This document shows, piece by piece, positions 23,704-30,819 of a stretch of 64,000 nt of DNA. How positions within the stretch are numbered: the stretch's first letter is position 1; every line of letters begins with the position of its first letter. The notes under the pieces were generated by a model. The model worked only from the letters and a program-made list of their open reading frames with translations. It had not been told where the DNA came from and searched no databases. The stretch comes from Flagellimonas beolgyonensis (GTDB lineage: Bacteria > Bacteroidota > Bacteroidia > Flavobacteriales > Flavobacteriaceae). The position numbers and the translations under genes are program-made. The stretch is from the NCBI RefSeq assembly GCF_003992615.1, contig NZ_RZMY01000003.1, positions 312,501 through 376,500 on the forward strand. Reading direction: 5' to 3'.

Positions 23704-24855
23704 ATGAACTTCAGTCCTAAACGGAAGACTTCCAATATCATCTTGCTGATCACGGCGTTCATCATTGTGAGTCTGATCCTTTGGAACACCAACAGTTTCT
23801 TCAGAAAATTCAAGGAGGAGGAACGGTTGAAAATGGAAATATGGGCCACCGCACAATTGGAGCTGGTGCAATCCTCGGTGGACCAGGAACTGGGCAATCT
23901 CACATTAAAAGTCCTGGGCAACAACACTTCCACCCCCATGATCTTGGTGAACGAAGAGGGTTCGTACAAAACACACAACATACCCGAGGAAAAAGTGAAC
24001 GATAGCAGCTATATCAAAAAAAAGATAGCGCAGTTCAAGAATGAAAACGAACCGATCTTGATCATTCAGGATGATGAACTTTTGGAAACCCTTTATTATG
24101 GCAACTCCGAAGTGCTGAACAAATTGAAGTATTATCCCTTGGCCCTACTGTTGATCATCTTTCTTTTTGGCACGGTCATCTTCTTTTTCTTTCGGACCAA
24201 CAAGGCCTCGGAACAGAACAAACTTTGGGCAGGTATGGCCAAGGAGACGGCCCATCAGATCGGAACACCGCTCACTTCGCTATTGGGCTGGAACGAACTG
24301 TTGAAAACAGAAGACATTAATCCCGAAGTGACCAAGGAAATTGGCAAGGACATCGATAGGTTACAGACCATTACCGAACGCTTCTCCAAAATAGGGTCCA
24401 TCCCAGAGCTTCACCCGCACGATATCGTTGCGGAAACCAAGAAAGCATACGATTACCTCAAACAACGTAGCTCCAAATTGGTACATTTCTCGTTCAGCAG
24501 CAATACGGAGAGTGCCTTGGTCCCCTTGAACCCTCCCTTGTTTAACTGGAGCATTGAAAATTTGGTGAAAAATGGCATCGATGCCATGAGGGGCAAGGGC
24601 CATATTGCCATTCAAATTGAGCAAAAAGGACACATCGTGAACATACTGGTCTCCGACACTGGACATGGTATTCCCAAAAGTGATTGGCAGAACATTTTCA
24701 ACCCGGGGGTAACCTCCAAAAAAAGAGGATGGGGATTGGGGCTATCACTGGTAAAAAGAATTGTGGAAGAATACCATAAAGGAAAAATTAAAGTATTTTC
24801 GTCAAGTAAGGAAGGAACAATCATGCAAATTTCCCTAAGAGTAAATGAACAATGA
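23704..24855 (+). CDS. Membrane sensor histidine kinase (orphan)
   Basis: Sensor kinase with two membrane segments (about residues 11-29 and 144-163) enclosing a periplasmic domain of about 110 residues of unknown specificity. The H-box reads AKETAHQIGTPLTSL with phospho-acceptor His184 (His-Gln rather than the common His-Glu). The ATPase domain has the N-box ENLVKNGIDAM, G1 SDTGHGIP and G2 GWGLGLSLVKRI. There is no HAMP domain. No response regulator is adjacent; the next gene starts 3 bp after the stop and encodes a small zinc-ribbon membrane protein, likely co-expressed. Confidence 0.9.
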   Translation: MNFSPKRKTSNIILLITAFIIVSLILWNTNSFFRKFKEEERLKMEIWATAQLELVQSSVDQELGNLTLKVLGNNTSTPMILVNEEGSYKTHNIPEEKVNDSSYIKKKIAQFKNENEPILIIQDDELLETLYYGNSEVLNKLKYYPLALLLIIFLFGTVIFFFFRTNKASEQNKLWAGMAKETAHQIGTPLTSLLGWNELLKTEDINPEVTKEIGKDIDRLQTITERFSKIGSIPELHPHDIVAETKKAYDYLKQRSSKLVHFSFSSNTESALVPLNPPLFNWSIENLVKNGIDAMRGKGHIAIQIEQKGHIVNILVSDTGHGIPKSDWQNIFNPGVTSKKRGWGLGLSLVKRIVEEYHKGKIKVFSSSKEGTIMQISLRVNEQ

Positions 24856-24858
24856 CAC

Positions 24859-25209
24859 ATGGCAAAGGAAAAAAATCTTGTACTGAAGGAAGCTGATATT
24901 ACCAATAACTGCCCCGAATGTTATAACCAGGAACTGAAGCTCACCTTTTTTCAAAAACACACGTACAACGCATTCTATCATCGAACCACCAACGAGGTGA
25001 CCCATGAAATCAAATGCAAAAAATGCGACTCGGTTATTTATCCGGTCAATTGGACACCTGACATTGAACGTGTCTTTGATTATTACAACAAATTGGTAAG
25101 TTCCGACAGACCGTCGGTGCGTTTTACAACGCTTTTCTTTATTATTTTGATCTTAATGATCGCTCTGGTGGGAGCCGGGGTCTACTTCTATTTGGAAAGT
25201 CTTAAGTAA
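24859..25209 (+). CDS. Zinc-ribbon plus membrane-anchor protein, unknown function
   Basis: Not assigned. Two Cys pairs, CPEC near residue 18 and CKKC near residue 53, resemble a zinc ribbon in the cytosolic part; one transmembrane segment lies near residues 93-112. The start codon follows the histidine kinase stop by 3 bp, so the two are almost certainly translated from one message, making this a candidate accessory component of the kinase. The 3' end overlaps the convergent HIT gene by 8 bp. Confidence 0.75.
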   Translation: MAKEKNLVLKEADITNNCPECYNQELKLTFFQKHTYNAFYHRTTNEVTHEIKCKKCDSVIYPVNWTPDIERVFDYYNKLVSSDRPSVRFTTLFFIILILMIALVGAGVYFYLESLK

Positions 25210-25594
25210 GCGAAGCCCTAATTTTTTCAGCTATTTTTTCAAATGCTTCGGGCGTGAGGCTTTCCTTATGTTGAAAGGTGGCATTGGCCATATTTTGGAG
25301 GGGAATCAAGTGTACGTGCACATGGGGCACTTCCAATCCAATGACCGTCATTCCCACCCGTTTGCACGGTACCGCTTTCTCTAGGGCAAGCCCCACTTTT
25401 CTTGAAAAGGCCATAAGTTTCATATAAGAAGCCTCGTCCATTTCCAAGATTTTATCCACCTCTTTTTTGGGAACGCACAATGTATGTCCCTTGGCATTGG
25501 GATTGATGTCCAAAAAGGCGAAGTGATCGTCGTCTTCCGCTATTTTGTAGCAAGGGATGTCCCCATTGATGATTTTTGTAAAGATGCTGGCCAT
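25202..25594 (-). CDS. HIT family hydrolase
   Basis: Histidine-triad nucleotide hydrolase of the HinT/FHIT type, acting on nucleoside phosphoramidates or dinucleoside polyphosphates; cytosolic. The triad appears as HVHVHLIP near residue 99. The N-terminal SIFTKIINGDIPCYKIAEDD and KGHTLCVPKKEV are typical. Length (130) is normal. It sits downstream of greA on the same strand, with a terminator (25620-25641) between them, so it probably has its own promoter or depends on readthrough. Confidence 0.93.
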   Translation of the reverse strand: MASIFTKIINGDIPCYKIAEDDDHFAFLDINPNAKGHTLCVPKKEVDKILEMDEASYMKLMAFSRKVGLALEKAVPCKRVGMTVIGLEVPHVHVHLIPLQNMANATFQHKESLTPEAFEKIAEKIRASLT

Positions 25595-25613
25595 TTTGAT
25601 TGGGTTATGGGAA

Positions 25614-25641
25614 TAAAAAAATCCCGTTCTTCAACGGGATT
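25614..25641 (-). terminator. Terminator after greA
   Basis: A perfect 9-bp stem (AATCCCGTT / AACGGGATT, 25620-25641) with a 4-base loop is followed on the minus strand by a run of seven T, 24 nt past the greA stop. Confidence 0.85.
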
Positions 25642-25665
25642 AAATATACTGAATTTTAATTGCTG

Positions 25666-26142
25666 TTATGATCGGGATATATCCAATATTTCCAGTTTCA
25701 AGGTACCATTCGGCACTTTGATCTCGGCCACATCGCCCACCGTTTTTCCCAAAAGGCCCTTACCGATTGGAGAGGTCACAGAAATTTTACCCGTCTTAAG
25801 GTCCGCCTCACTCTCGGCCACCAAGGTATATTTCATTTTCATACCGTTGCCCTGATTTTTCAGCGTTACGGTGGAAAGCACCAATATTTTCGACGTATCC
25901 AATTGGGATTCATCGATTAATCGGGCATTGGCCAAGGTTTCTTCCAATTTGGAAATCTTCATTTCCAAAAGTCCCTGCGCTTCTTTGGCAGCATCATATT
26001 CGGCATTTTCCGAGAGATCACCCTTATCCCGTGCCTCGGCTATGGCCTGCGACGCTTTTGGACGCTCCACATCTTTGAGTTGGTTCAACTCGTCCCTCAA
26101 TTTCTTCAATCCTTCCGGAGTATAGTATGATACATTACTCAT
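25666..26142 (-). CDS. greA: Transcription elongation factor GreA
   Basis: Rescues backtracked RNA polymerase by stimulating transcript cleavage. The N-terminal coiled coil carries the signature YYTPEGLKKLRDELNQLKD and ARDKGDLSENAEYDAAKEAQ, whose acidic tip supplies the catalytic Asp and Glu. The C-terminal FKBP-like domain ends with SPIGKGLLGKTVGDVAEI. At 158 residues it is normal. The leader carries a promoter-like TATATTTG (reverse of 26273-26280), followed immediately by a terminator-like hairpin (26223-26268), so transcription may be attenuated. Confidence 0.96.
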   Translation of the reverse strand: MSNVSYYTPEGLKKLRDELNQLKDVERPKASQAIAEARDKGDLSENAEYDAAKEAQGLLEMKISKLEETLANARLIDESQLDTSKILVLSTVTLKNQGNGMKMKYTLVAESEADLKTGKISVTSPIGKGLLGKTVGDVAEIKVPNGTLKLEILDISRS

Positions 26143-26222
26143 TTCTTCAATTTTTTAATGCAAAGGAACATTGAAGAAAATCAATATAATTTCCCCAATG
26201 TCACTTGCTTTACAAATACAAA

Positions 26223-26280
26223 AAATCCTCAACGATACCCATGACCTGCATGGTTTTTGCGAGGATTTAACGCAAATATA
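26223..26280 (-). promoter_or_regulatory. greA leader: -7 box plus terminator-like hairpin
   Basis: On the minus strand TATATTTG (26280 to 26273) is followed by a nested hairpin: AAATCCTC (26268-26261) pairs with GAGGATTT (26230-26223) around an inner CCATG/CATGG stem, then a T run. The hairpin begins where a transcript from this box would start and precedes greA by about 80 nt. Confidence 0.5.
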
Positions 26281-26328
26281 GGTAAATTTTGATCAAATTT
26301 GCAGCAGTAACGACATGAATCGAGCACT

Positions 26329-26766
26329 ATGAGGCACTTTTGGAGATTACTCCTTCTATTTATCTTAATATCCTGTAGTTCAGATGGTACCAACAGGAAT
26401 CCCTATTTACAAGAGGTGAATTTTCGATATGAAATCAACTTGAACCTTCCATTGTACAGTGACCTCAACAACATTGGCAATCCGGTTTATATTGGGAACA
26501 ATGGTGTGGGCACGAGGGGAGCCTTTGTAATTAAGTCCGGATTGGATAGCTTTTATGCCTTTGAAGCCAGTTGTCCCAATCATGCCCCGAACAATTGCTC
26601 CACGATGGCCATCGATGGGCAAAATGTAGTCTGTGCTTGCGAAGGCTATACCTACAGCCTCCTTTCTGGGCAATTTTTAGATCGCCCAAGTGATGGAAAA
26701 AGATATTACGACCTGTTGTTCTACAATACCACCCGAAGTGGCAATTTGGTCATAATTTCCAACTGA
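26329..26766 (+). CDS. Lipoprotein with degenerate Rieske-like fold
   Basis: Predicted lipoprotein (lipobox ending at Cys16, LFILISC) with a domain resembling Rieske [2Fe-2S] proteins. The expected ligand pairs CxH and CxxH are altered: the first is CPNHAPNNC and the second is CACEGYTYSL, where the second His is missing. The surrounding pattern (external Cys/His loop, then a Gly-rich strand and YSLLSGQFLDRPS) keeps the Rieske layout, so cluster binding may be lost or use other residues. Related flavobacterial proteins share this feature as far as I recall. Its stop abuts the convergent oxidoreductase gene. Confidence 0.72.
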   Translation: MRHFWRLLLLFILISCSSDGTNRNPYLQEVNFRYEINLNLPLYSDLNNIGNPVYIGNNGVGTRGAFVIKSGLDSFYAFEASCPNHAPNNCSTMAIDGQNVVCACEGYTYSLLSGQFLDRPSDGKRYYDLLFYNTTRSGNLVIISN

Positions 26767-27768
26767 TCAAATGGTTCCCAGAATTTTATCCATTACCCAA
26801 CTGGTATGAAGGCCGGTTTTTCCTGTGGAAGGGTGCAAACCTTTGCCCAGTAAATGGTTTTTGATGTTTGCCACATGAAATTCCTGTATATATTCTGGGT
26901 TTGGAATTTCAATTGTTTGAACACCAACATTGTTTTCCAAAACCAATGGAGCCTCGTCCAACACCGAAAAATTGATCTTACCAACCGAACCCAAAATTTC
27001 AACCTTATCTTCCCGGTCCTTTGTTCCAAAATCCCATAATCCTGAACCGATAACCCCGCTTTCATGCAACCAAGTAGCTGTTACTGCATCGTAAGCGCTA
27101 TACAACCCCAATTTATTCTGAGCCCTACCTTCTGCCGTTTTGATATCTCCCAAAAGAAAGGCAAACAAGTCCAATCCGTGACTGGCCAAATCGTCAAAAT
27201 AGCCTCCTTTTGCAATGTTATGATCTGTTCGCCAATTGTAAGTACCGCTTACATCCATGTCGTTTGGCGGTTTCGTCTTTTTCCAATGAATGTGTTCCAC
27301 AGTCCCGATCAATCCCTCCTCCAACCACTGTTTTATTTTAAGGAACCTCGGTAGGGAACGCCGGTAATAGGCAATGAACAATGGGATGTTCTTGGTCTTG
27401 AAGGCCTGAAAAATTTCCAAACTGTCTTGATACGTAGGTGCCATGGGCTTTTCAATACAGCAAGGTTTGCCCGCTTCGGCCACTTTTAGTGCATACTGTT
27501 TGTGCGAGTCCGGTGGTGTGGCAATGTAAATGGCATCAATCCCAGGATGGGCAATCACCTCATCCGCATTGTCGGTCCAAAAAGGAATACCATGCCTTTC
27601 GGCATAGTCCCTTGCTTTGTCCAGATTTCGCCGCATGACCATGGGCACTTCAAAACCGGGGGTGTTCAAATAGGCGGGCACGCTTTTCTTTTCGGCTACG
27701 CTACCGCAACCAATTACGCCCCACCGCAATGGCTTTTCAGTTGTAAAATGAAAATGGGATTCTGACAT
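26767..27768 (-). CDS. Gfo/Idh/MocA family oxidoreductase
   Basis: NAD(P)-dependent oxidoreductase acting on a sugar or inositol-like substrate not identifiable from sequence; cytosolic. The Rossmann motif GVIGCGSVAEKKSVPAY lies near the N-terminus and the catalytic EKP motif in CCIEKPMA near residue 110. The C-terminal domain contains WRTDHNIAKGGYFDDLASHGLDL. The ATG at 27768 gives 333 residues. An in-frame ATG at 27792 adds eight residues but lies in one arm of a 12-bp inverted repeat that looks like the terminator of the preceding receptor gene. Confidence 0.88.
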   Translation of the reverse strand: MSESHFHFTTEKPLRWGVIGCGSVAEKKSVPAYLNTPGFEVPMVMRRNLDKARDYAERHGIPFWTDNADEVIAHPGIDAIYIATPPDSHKQYALKVAEAGKPCCIEKPMAPTYQDSLEIFQAFKTKNIPLFIAYYRRSLPRFLKIKQWLEEGLIGTVEHIHWKKTKPPNDMDVSGTYNWRTDHNIAKGGYFDDLASHGLDLFAFLLGDIKTAEGRAQNKLGLYSAYDAVTATWLHESGVIGSGLWDFGTKDREDKVEILGSVGKINFSVLDEAPLVLENNVGVQTIEIPNPEYIQEFHVANIKNHLLGKGLHPSTGKTGLHTSWVMDKILGTI

Positions 27769-27793
27769 TGGGTTAAAAATACAGAATCCCATT
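27754..27793 (-). terminator. 12-bp inverted repeat after the TonB receptor
   Basis: AATGGGATTCTG and CAGAATCCCATT are perfect arms around a 17-base loop. On the minus strand a T-rich tract follows. It sits 13 nt past the receptor stop and also overlaps the start of the oxidoreductase gene, whose ATG lies in the loop. Confidence 0.65.
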
Positions 27794-27805
27794 CATTGGT
27801 GATCA

Positions 27806-30007
27806 TTAAAAATTGAAGGTAGCACCTACCAAAAAGTTGATACCTGCCTGGGGATAGTAACCAGCTCCTTCAATAGTGGTCACTGTTCCAGGGTTGGAAA
27901 AATCATCATCGTAGGTAAAGAAATACCCGTTGGATACGATATCCGCATCAAAAATATTGTTTACCAATCCCGATAGCACAATGCTTTTAATAAAGGAATT
28001 GGTATTGATCTCATACTGGATATTGAAATCGGTTTGGGTGTAACTGTCCAAAGTGGATCCTTCGGAATCGATATTCCCCATATACTGCTTGCCCACAAAC
28101 TTGGACAACAAGGACAATTGCAAATTGGTCTTGGGCTGAAAGACCAAAATGTTGCCCGCCACCAATTGGGGGGAATAGGCGATATGGGTATTGCCCAAAT
28201 TTTGAAGCTCCCCATCGCGCTGAAAATAAAAGTCAATGTTTCGGTTGTCACTGAGGGCCAAATTGGGTTGCCATACAAATTTGGGTGACAAACGCACATT
28301 GGCATCCACTTCCAGTCCTAAACGGTAGCTGTCCCCTACATTGGATCGCAAAGGCGCGCCAACATCATTTAGTTCCCCGGTAAGCACCAATTGATCCTTA
28401 TAGCGCATGTAATAGATATTGGTGTTCAATTGGAAATTGGAAGAAATATAGCGCCAGCCGAGTTCAAAATCGTTCAACTTTTCGGGCCTTGGGCTGCCAT
28501 TCTCGTAATCGTTTCGATTGGGTTCCCGGTTGGCCCTAGCATAGGAGAAGTAGAAATTGTTGTTCCTGTTCAGATCAAAGGTGACCCCTGCTTTTGGATT
28601 GAAGAAATTGAAGGTGTCATCTACCAATCCGGTGTCCTCCCCATTGGCTTGGTACCCTACCCTTCGGTATTGCACATCACCAAAAATGGACCATTTCCGG
28701 TTTAATTTATAATTGGCTTTTGCGTAGCTGTTAAAATCTGTTTTGGTGGAATTGTCATCATAGTATCGATCACGGATTTCGCTGTCACTGGCATAACGGG
28801 CCCAGATAATTTCCCCAAAATGATCTCCTTTGTATTCGTTGTAGCCACCACCCAAAATCAACTTAAGGTCGTCGTTGGTGTAGGTGGCTGAAAATACAGT
28901 CCCATAAAAATCATTGTCCAGCCAACGCCGTCTGATCAAGTCGGTAGAATTCACGGTCTCTCCTCCCATAACAATCGGGTCCAATCCATAATCACCAAAG
29001 TCCTCATCCTCCCGGTATTGCTCAAAAAAACCACGACCTCGGGTATAGTGCAATGCCAAATGGGTAGACCAATATGGACTTAGGTTCTCGTTCCAATGCA
29101 ATTGAAAATGGTCTTGCTTGTAATTGTCCACCTCGTTGTCATAAAATTGGGTGTTCCCATTTTCATCGGTGTACAAACCAGCCGAATTAAAGGTACGATT
29201 GGTCTCCAACTCCTCTGCGGTAATTCCGTTCCAGGCTTGGTAAGTGATTTCATGTCCACCAAAGAGAAGCGCCTTTACCAGTGTATTTTCATCTTTGTAG
29301 ACACCTTGTAAAAAATAGGCGTCGAGATCGGCCCTGGCACGATCGACGTATCCATCCGAATTAATTCGGGACAACCGTCCGGAAAATTCAAAATGATCGT
29401 TGATCAACCCCGTACTGAACTTGACATTGTTTCGCAGCGTGTTGAAACTTCCGATAGAGGAAGAAATACTGGCATAGGCCTCTTCCGAATACGCATCGGT
29501 GAGCATATTCAAACTGGCCCCGAAAGCACCGGCGCCATTGGTTGAGGTTCCAACACCACGTTGCAATTGCAAGCTCTGTGTGGAAGAGGTAAAATCGGGC
29601 ATGTTTACCCAAAAAGTCCCCTGCGATTCGGCATCGTTGTAGGGTACGCCATTGATGGTCACATTGACCCGGGTCGCATCGCTACCCCGCACACGGATGC
29701 TGGTGTAACCGATTCCTGCCCCAGCATCGGATGTGGTGACCACCGCCGGCATAAAATTCATAAGGATGGGCACATCCTGGCCCAAATTCCGTGGTGCCAA
29801 TTGTTCCTTTTCCAAATTGGAAAAGGTAATCGGGAACTCTTTGGTGACCCGGATGGCCTGGACCAATACTTCATCCAAGACCACTTTTTTTCCCTCCAAA
29901 GTGTCAATTTGTTCTTCTTGGGCACTTGCGTTGAATGAGAGTCCAAAAAGTGCCAAAAGTGAGAGTAGAATTGCAATGCGTTGCCCGCTGCAGTTTTGTA
30001 ATCGCAT
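27806..30007 (-). CDS. TonB-dependent receptor under TPP riboswitch control (thiamine uptake)
   Basis: Outer-membrane TonB-dependent receptor, probably importing thiamine or a precursor. A signal peptide (IAILLSLLALFGLSFNASA) is followed by a TonB-box-like region, the plug domain (about residues 50-170; IRVRGSDATRVNVTINGVPYND) and a 22-strand barrel ending in Phe. There is no CarboxypepD-like N-terminal domain. The ATG at 30007 is preferred over 30064, as it starts the signal peptide. A TPP riboswitch occupies the leader, which points to thiamine as substrate, as for the thi-box-regulated receptors described in Bacteroidota. The thiamine-binding and PnuC-type genes lie 3 kb upstream on the same strand. 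Confidence 0.92.
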   Translation of the reverse strand: MRLQNCSGQRIAILLSLLALFGLSFNASAQEEQIDTLEGKKVVLDEVLVQAIRVTKEFPITFSNLEKEQLAPRNLGQDVPILMNFMPAVVTTSDAGAGIGYTSIRVRGSDATRVNVTINGVPYNDAESQGTFWVNMPDFTSSTQSLQLQRGVGTSTNGAGAFGASLNMLTDAYSEEAYASISSSIGSFNTLRNNVKFSTGLINDHFEFSGRLSRINSDGYVDRARADLDAYFLQGVYKDENTLVKALLFGGHEITYQAWNGITAEELETNRTFNSAGLYTDENGNTQFYDNEVDNYKQDHFQLHWNENLSPYWSTHLALHYTRGRGFFEQYREDEDFGDYGLDPIVMGGETVNSTDLIRRRWLDNDFYGTVFSATYTNDDLKLILGGGYNEYKGDHFGEIIWARYASDSEIRDRYYDDNSTKTDFNSYAKANYKLNRKWSIFGDVQYRRVGYQANGEDTGLVDDTFNFFNPKAGVTFDLNRNNNFYFSYARANREPNRNDYENGSPRPEKLNDFELGWRYISSNFQLNTNIYYMRYKDQLVLTGELNDVGAPLRSNVGDSYRLGLEVDANVRLSPKFVWQPNLALSDNRNIDFYFQRDGELQNLGNTHIAYSPQLVAGNILVFQPKTNLQLSLLSKFVGKQYMGNIDSEGSTLDSYTQTDFNIQYEINTNSFIKSIVLSGLVNNIFDADIVSNGYFFTYDDDFSNPGTVTTIEGAGYYPQAGINFLVGATFNF

Positions 30008-30154
30008 TGAACTACTTTGTAAGGTAGCAGTTCCAACCTGAAAAATTGAATATTGCATTTTCATTCGTAAAAATGTTACGAATAAAAGGGGTCATTATTC
30101 TGGTTTAACTTGATTTTTGTTTCGAAAGAAACGTTGAAATTCCATGAAGCGCCT

Positions 30155-30235
30155 TGCGCGATTCCCTTGGCAGCATTACCCGCCCAGGTTCATTGGGTAT
30201 AATCTCAGCCTTTTTGCAAAAGCACCCCTTTGAGA
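30155..30235 (-). promoter_or_regulatory. TPP (thi-box) riboswitch
   Basis: On the minus strand the leader holds all conserved TPP-aptamer segments in order: GGGGTGCT (from 30228), AGGCTGAGA, ATACCC, GAACCTG, CGGGTAATGCTG and AAGGGAA (to about 30162). Thiamine pyrophosphate binding normally turns the downstream gene off. A GCGC-CTT-GCGC inverted repeat just after the aptamer may belong to the expression platform. The ATG of the receptor gene follows after about 150 nt. Confidence 0.93.
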
Positions 30236-30240
30236 TGAAA

Positions 30241-30248
30241 CAAATGTA
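30241..30248 (-). promoter_or_regulatory. -7 box for the riboswitch-receptor transcript
   Basis: TACATTTG on the minus strand matches TAnnTTTG and lies immediately before the aptamer, so the leader would begin at the riboswitch. No TTG box is found at ideal spacing. Confidence 0.5.
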
Positions 30249-30315
30249 CATTGTACGTATCACATTTCATAGATTCAATTCCTATTTTTTATGTGACACC
30301 TACAACATCCATAAA

Positions 30316-30343
30316 AAAAGAAAGGCCGCCAAAGCAGCCTTTC
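30316..30343 (-). terminator. Terminator after the 38-codon gene
   Basis: GAAAGGC (30320-30326) pairs with GCCTTTC (30337-30343), with extra inner pairs; the minus strand continues with a long T run. It ends the transcript of the small gene at 30432-30548 before the receptor promoter. Confidence 0.75.
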
Positions 30344-30431
30344 AATTTTGCCAACACATGGTCACAAGGAAATAAGACCATGCTCAAGGTCAGCAGAAAT
30401 GGATAATACCAAGGTTAGTGTTCATATAGCA

Positions 30432-30548
30432 TCATCCCGATTTTTTGTGTTCGTTCCTGTTCTTTTTTTGTTTCACATACGAAACCAACATATATATTGC
30501 CATGGCCAAGGAGACCATATTGAAAAACAAAATCACTTTAAAAAGCAT
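30432..30548 (-). CDS. 38-residue single-span membrane protein
   Basis: Small putative gene in an otherwise gene-free stretch. The product starts MLFKVILFFNMVSLAMAIYM, one transmembrane helix, and ends in a very basic tail (KQKKNRNEHKKSG), so an N-out, C-in orientation is expected. It lies between two minus-strand hairpins (30589-30615 upstream, 30320-30343 downstream), a layout of an independent short transcript. No known family is recognised. It could be a small regulator of the neighbouring transport genes or an unrelated membrane peptide. Confidence 0.45.
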   Translation of the reverse strand: MLFKVILFFNMVSLAMAIYMLVSYVKQKKNRNEHKKSG

Positions 30549-30588
30549 ACTCAACTTTTTTGTACAGCTTACACACCAATGGTTAAAA

Positions 30589-30615
30589 GAAAGCCGCACA
30601 GAGTGTACGGCTTTC
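30589..30615 (-). terminator. Hairpin upstream of the 38-codon gene
   Basis: GAAAGCCG / CGGCTTTC with an inner CAC/GTG pairing; on the minus strand it is followed by CTTTT. It resembles a weak terminator. Nothing else is recognised between it and the terminator at 30770. Confidence 0.5.
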
Positions 30616-30764
30616 ATACCAAATCAACCAACCTAAATTGAGACTTCCCGCAAGGATTGTCTTCTTTAAATTATGTGATTGAAACAATTGGTTCAATTAC
30701 AATAATTCCATTTAGAGTATACCTATTGGACACTACTTGTTGAATTAGGTCACAAAAATTCAAA

Positions 30765-30794
30765 AAAAAATCCGCTGCCAGTGTGGCAACGGAT
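30765..30794 (-). terminator. Terminator of the thiamine-binding/pnuC/kinase operon
   Basis: ATCCG-TGCCA pairs with TGGCA-CGGAT (30770-30794; one G-U pair on the minus strand), followed by nine T. It lies 26 nt after the kinase-DUF4301 stop. Confidence 0.88.
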
Positions 30795-30819
30795 CAGAAA
30801 ATATGCTTGTACTTGGTTT

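Noticed and set aside
30589..30615. Hairpin interpreted as a small RNA terminator
   Set aside because: The T run is weak and no promoter-like pair was found between it and 30770, so it is only listed as a hairpin.
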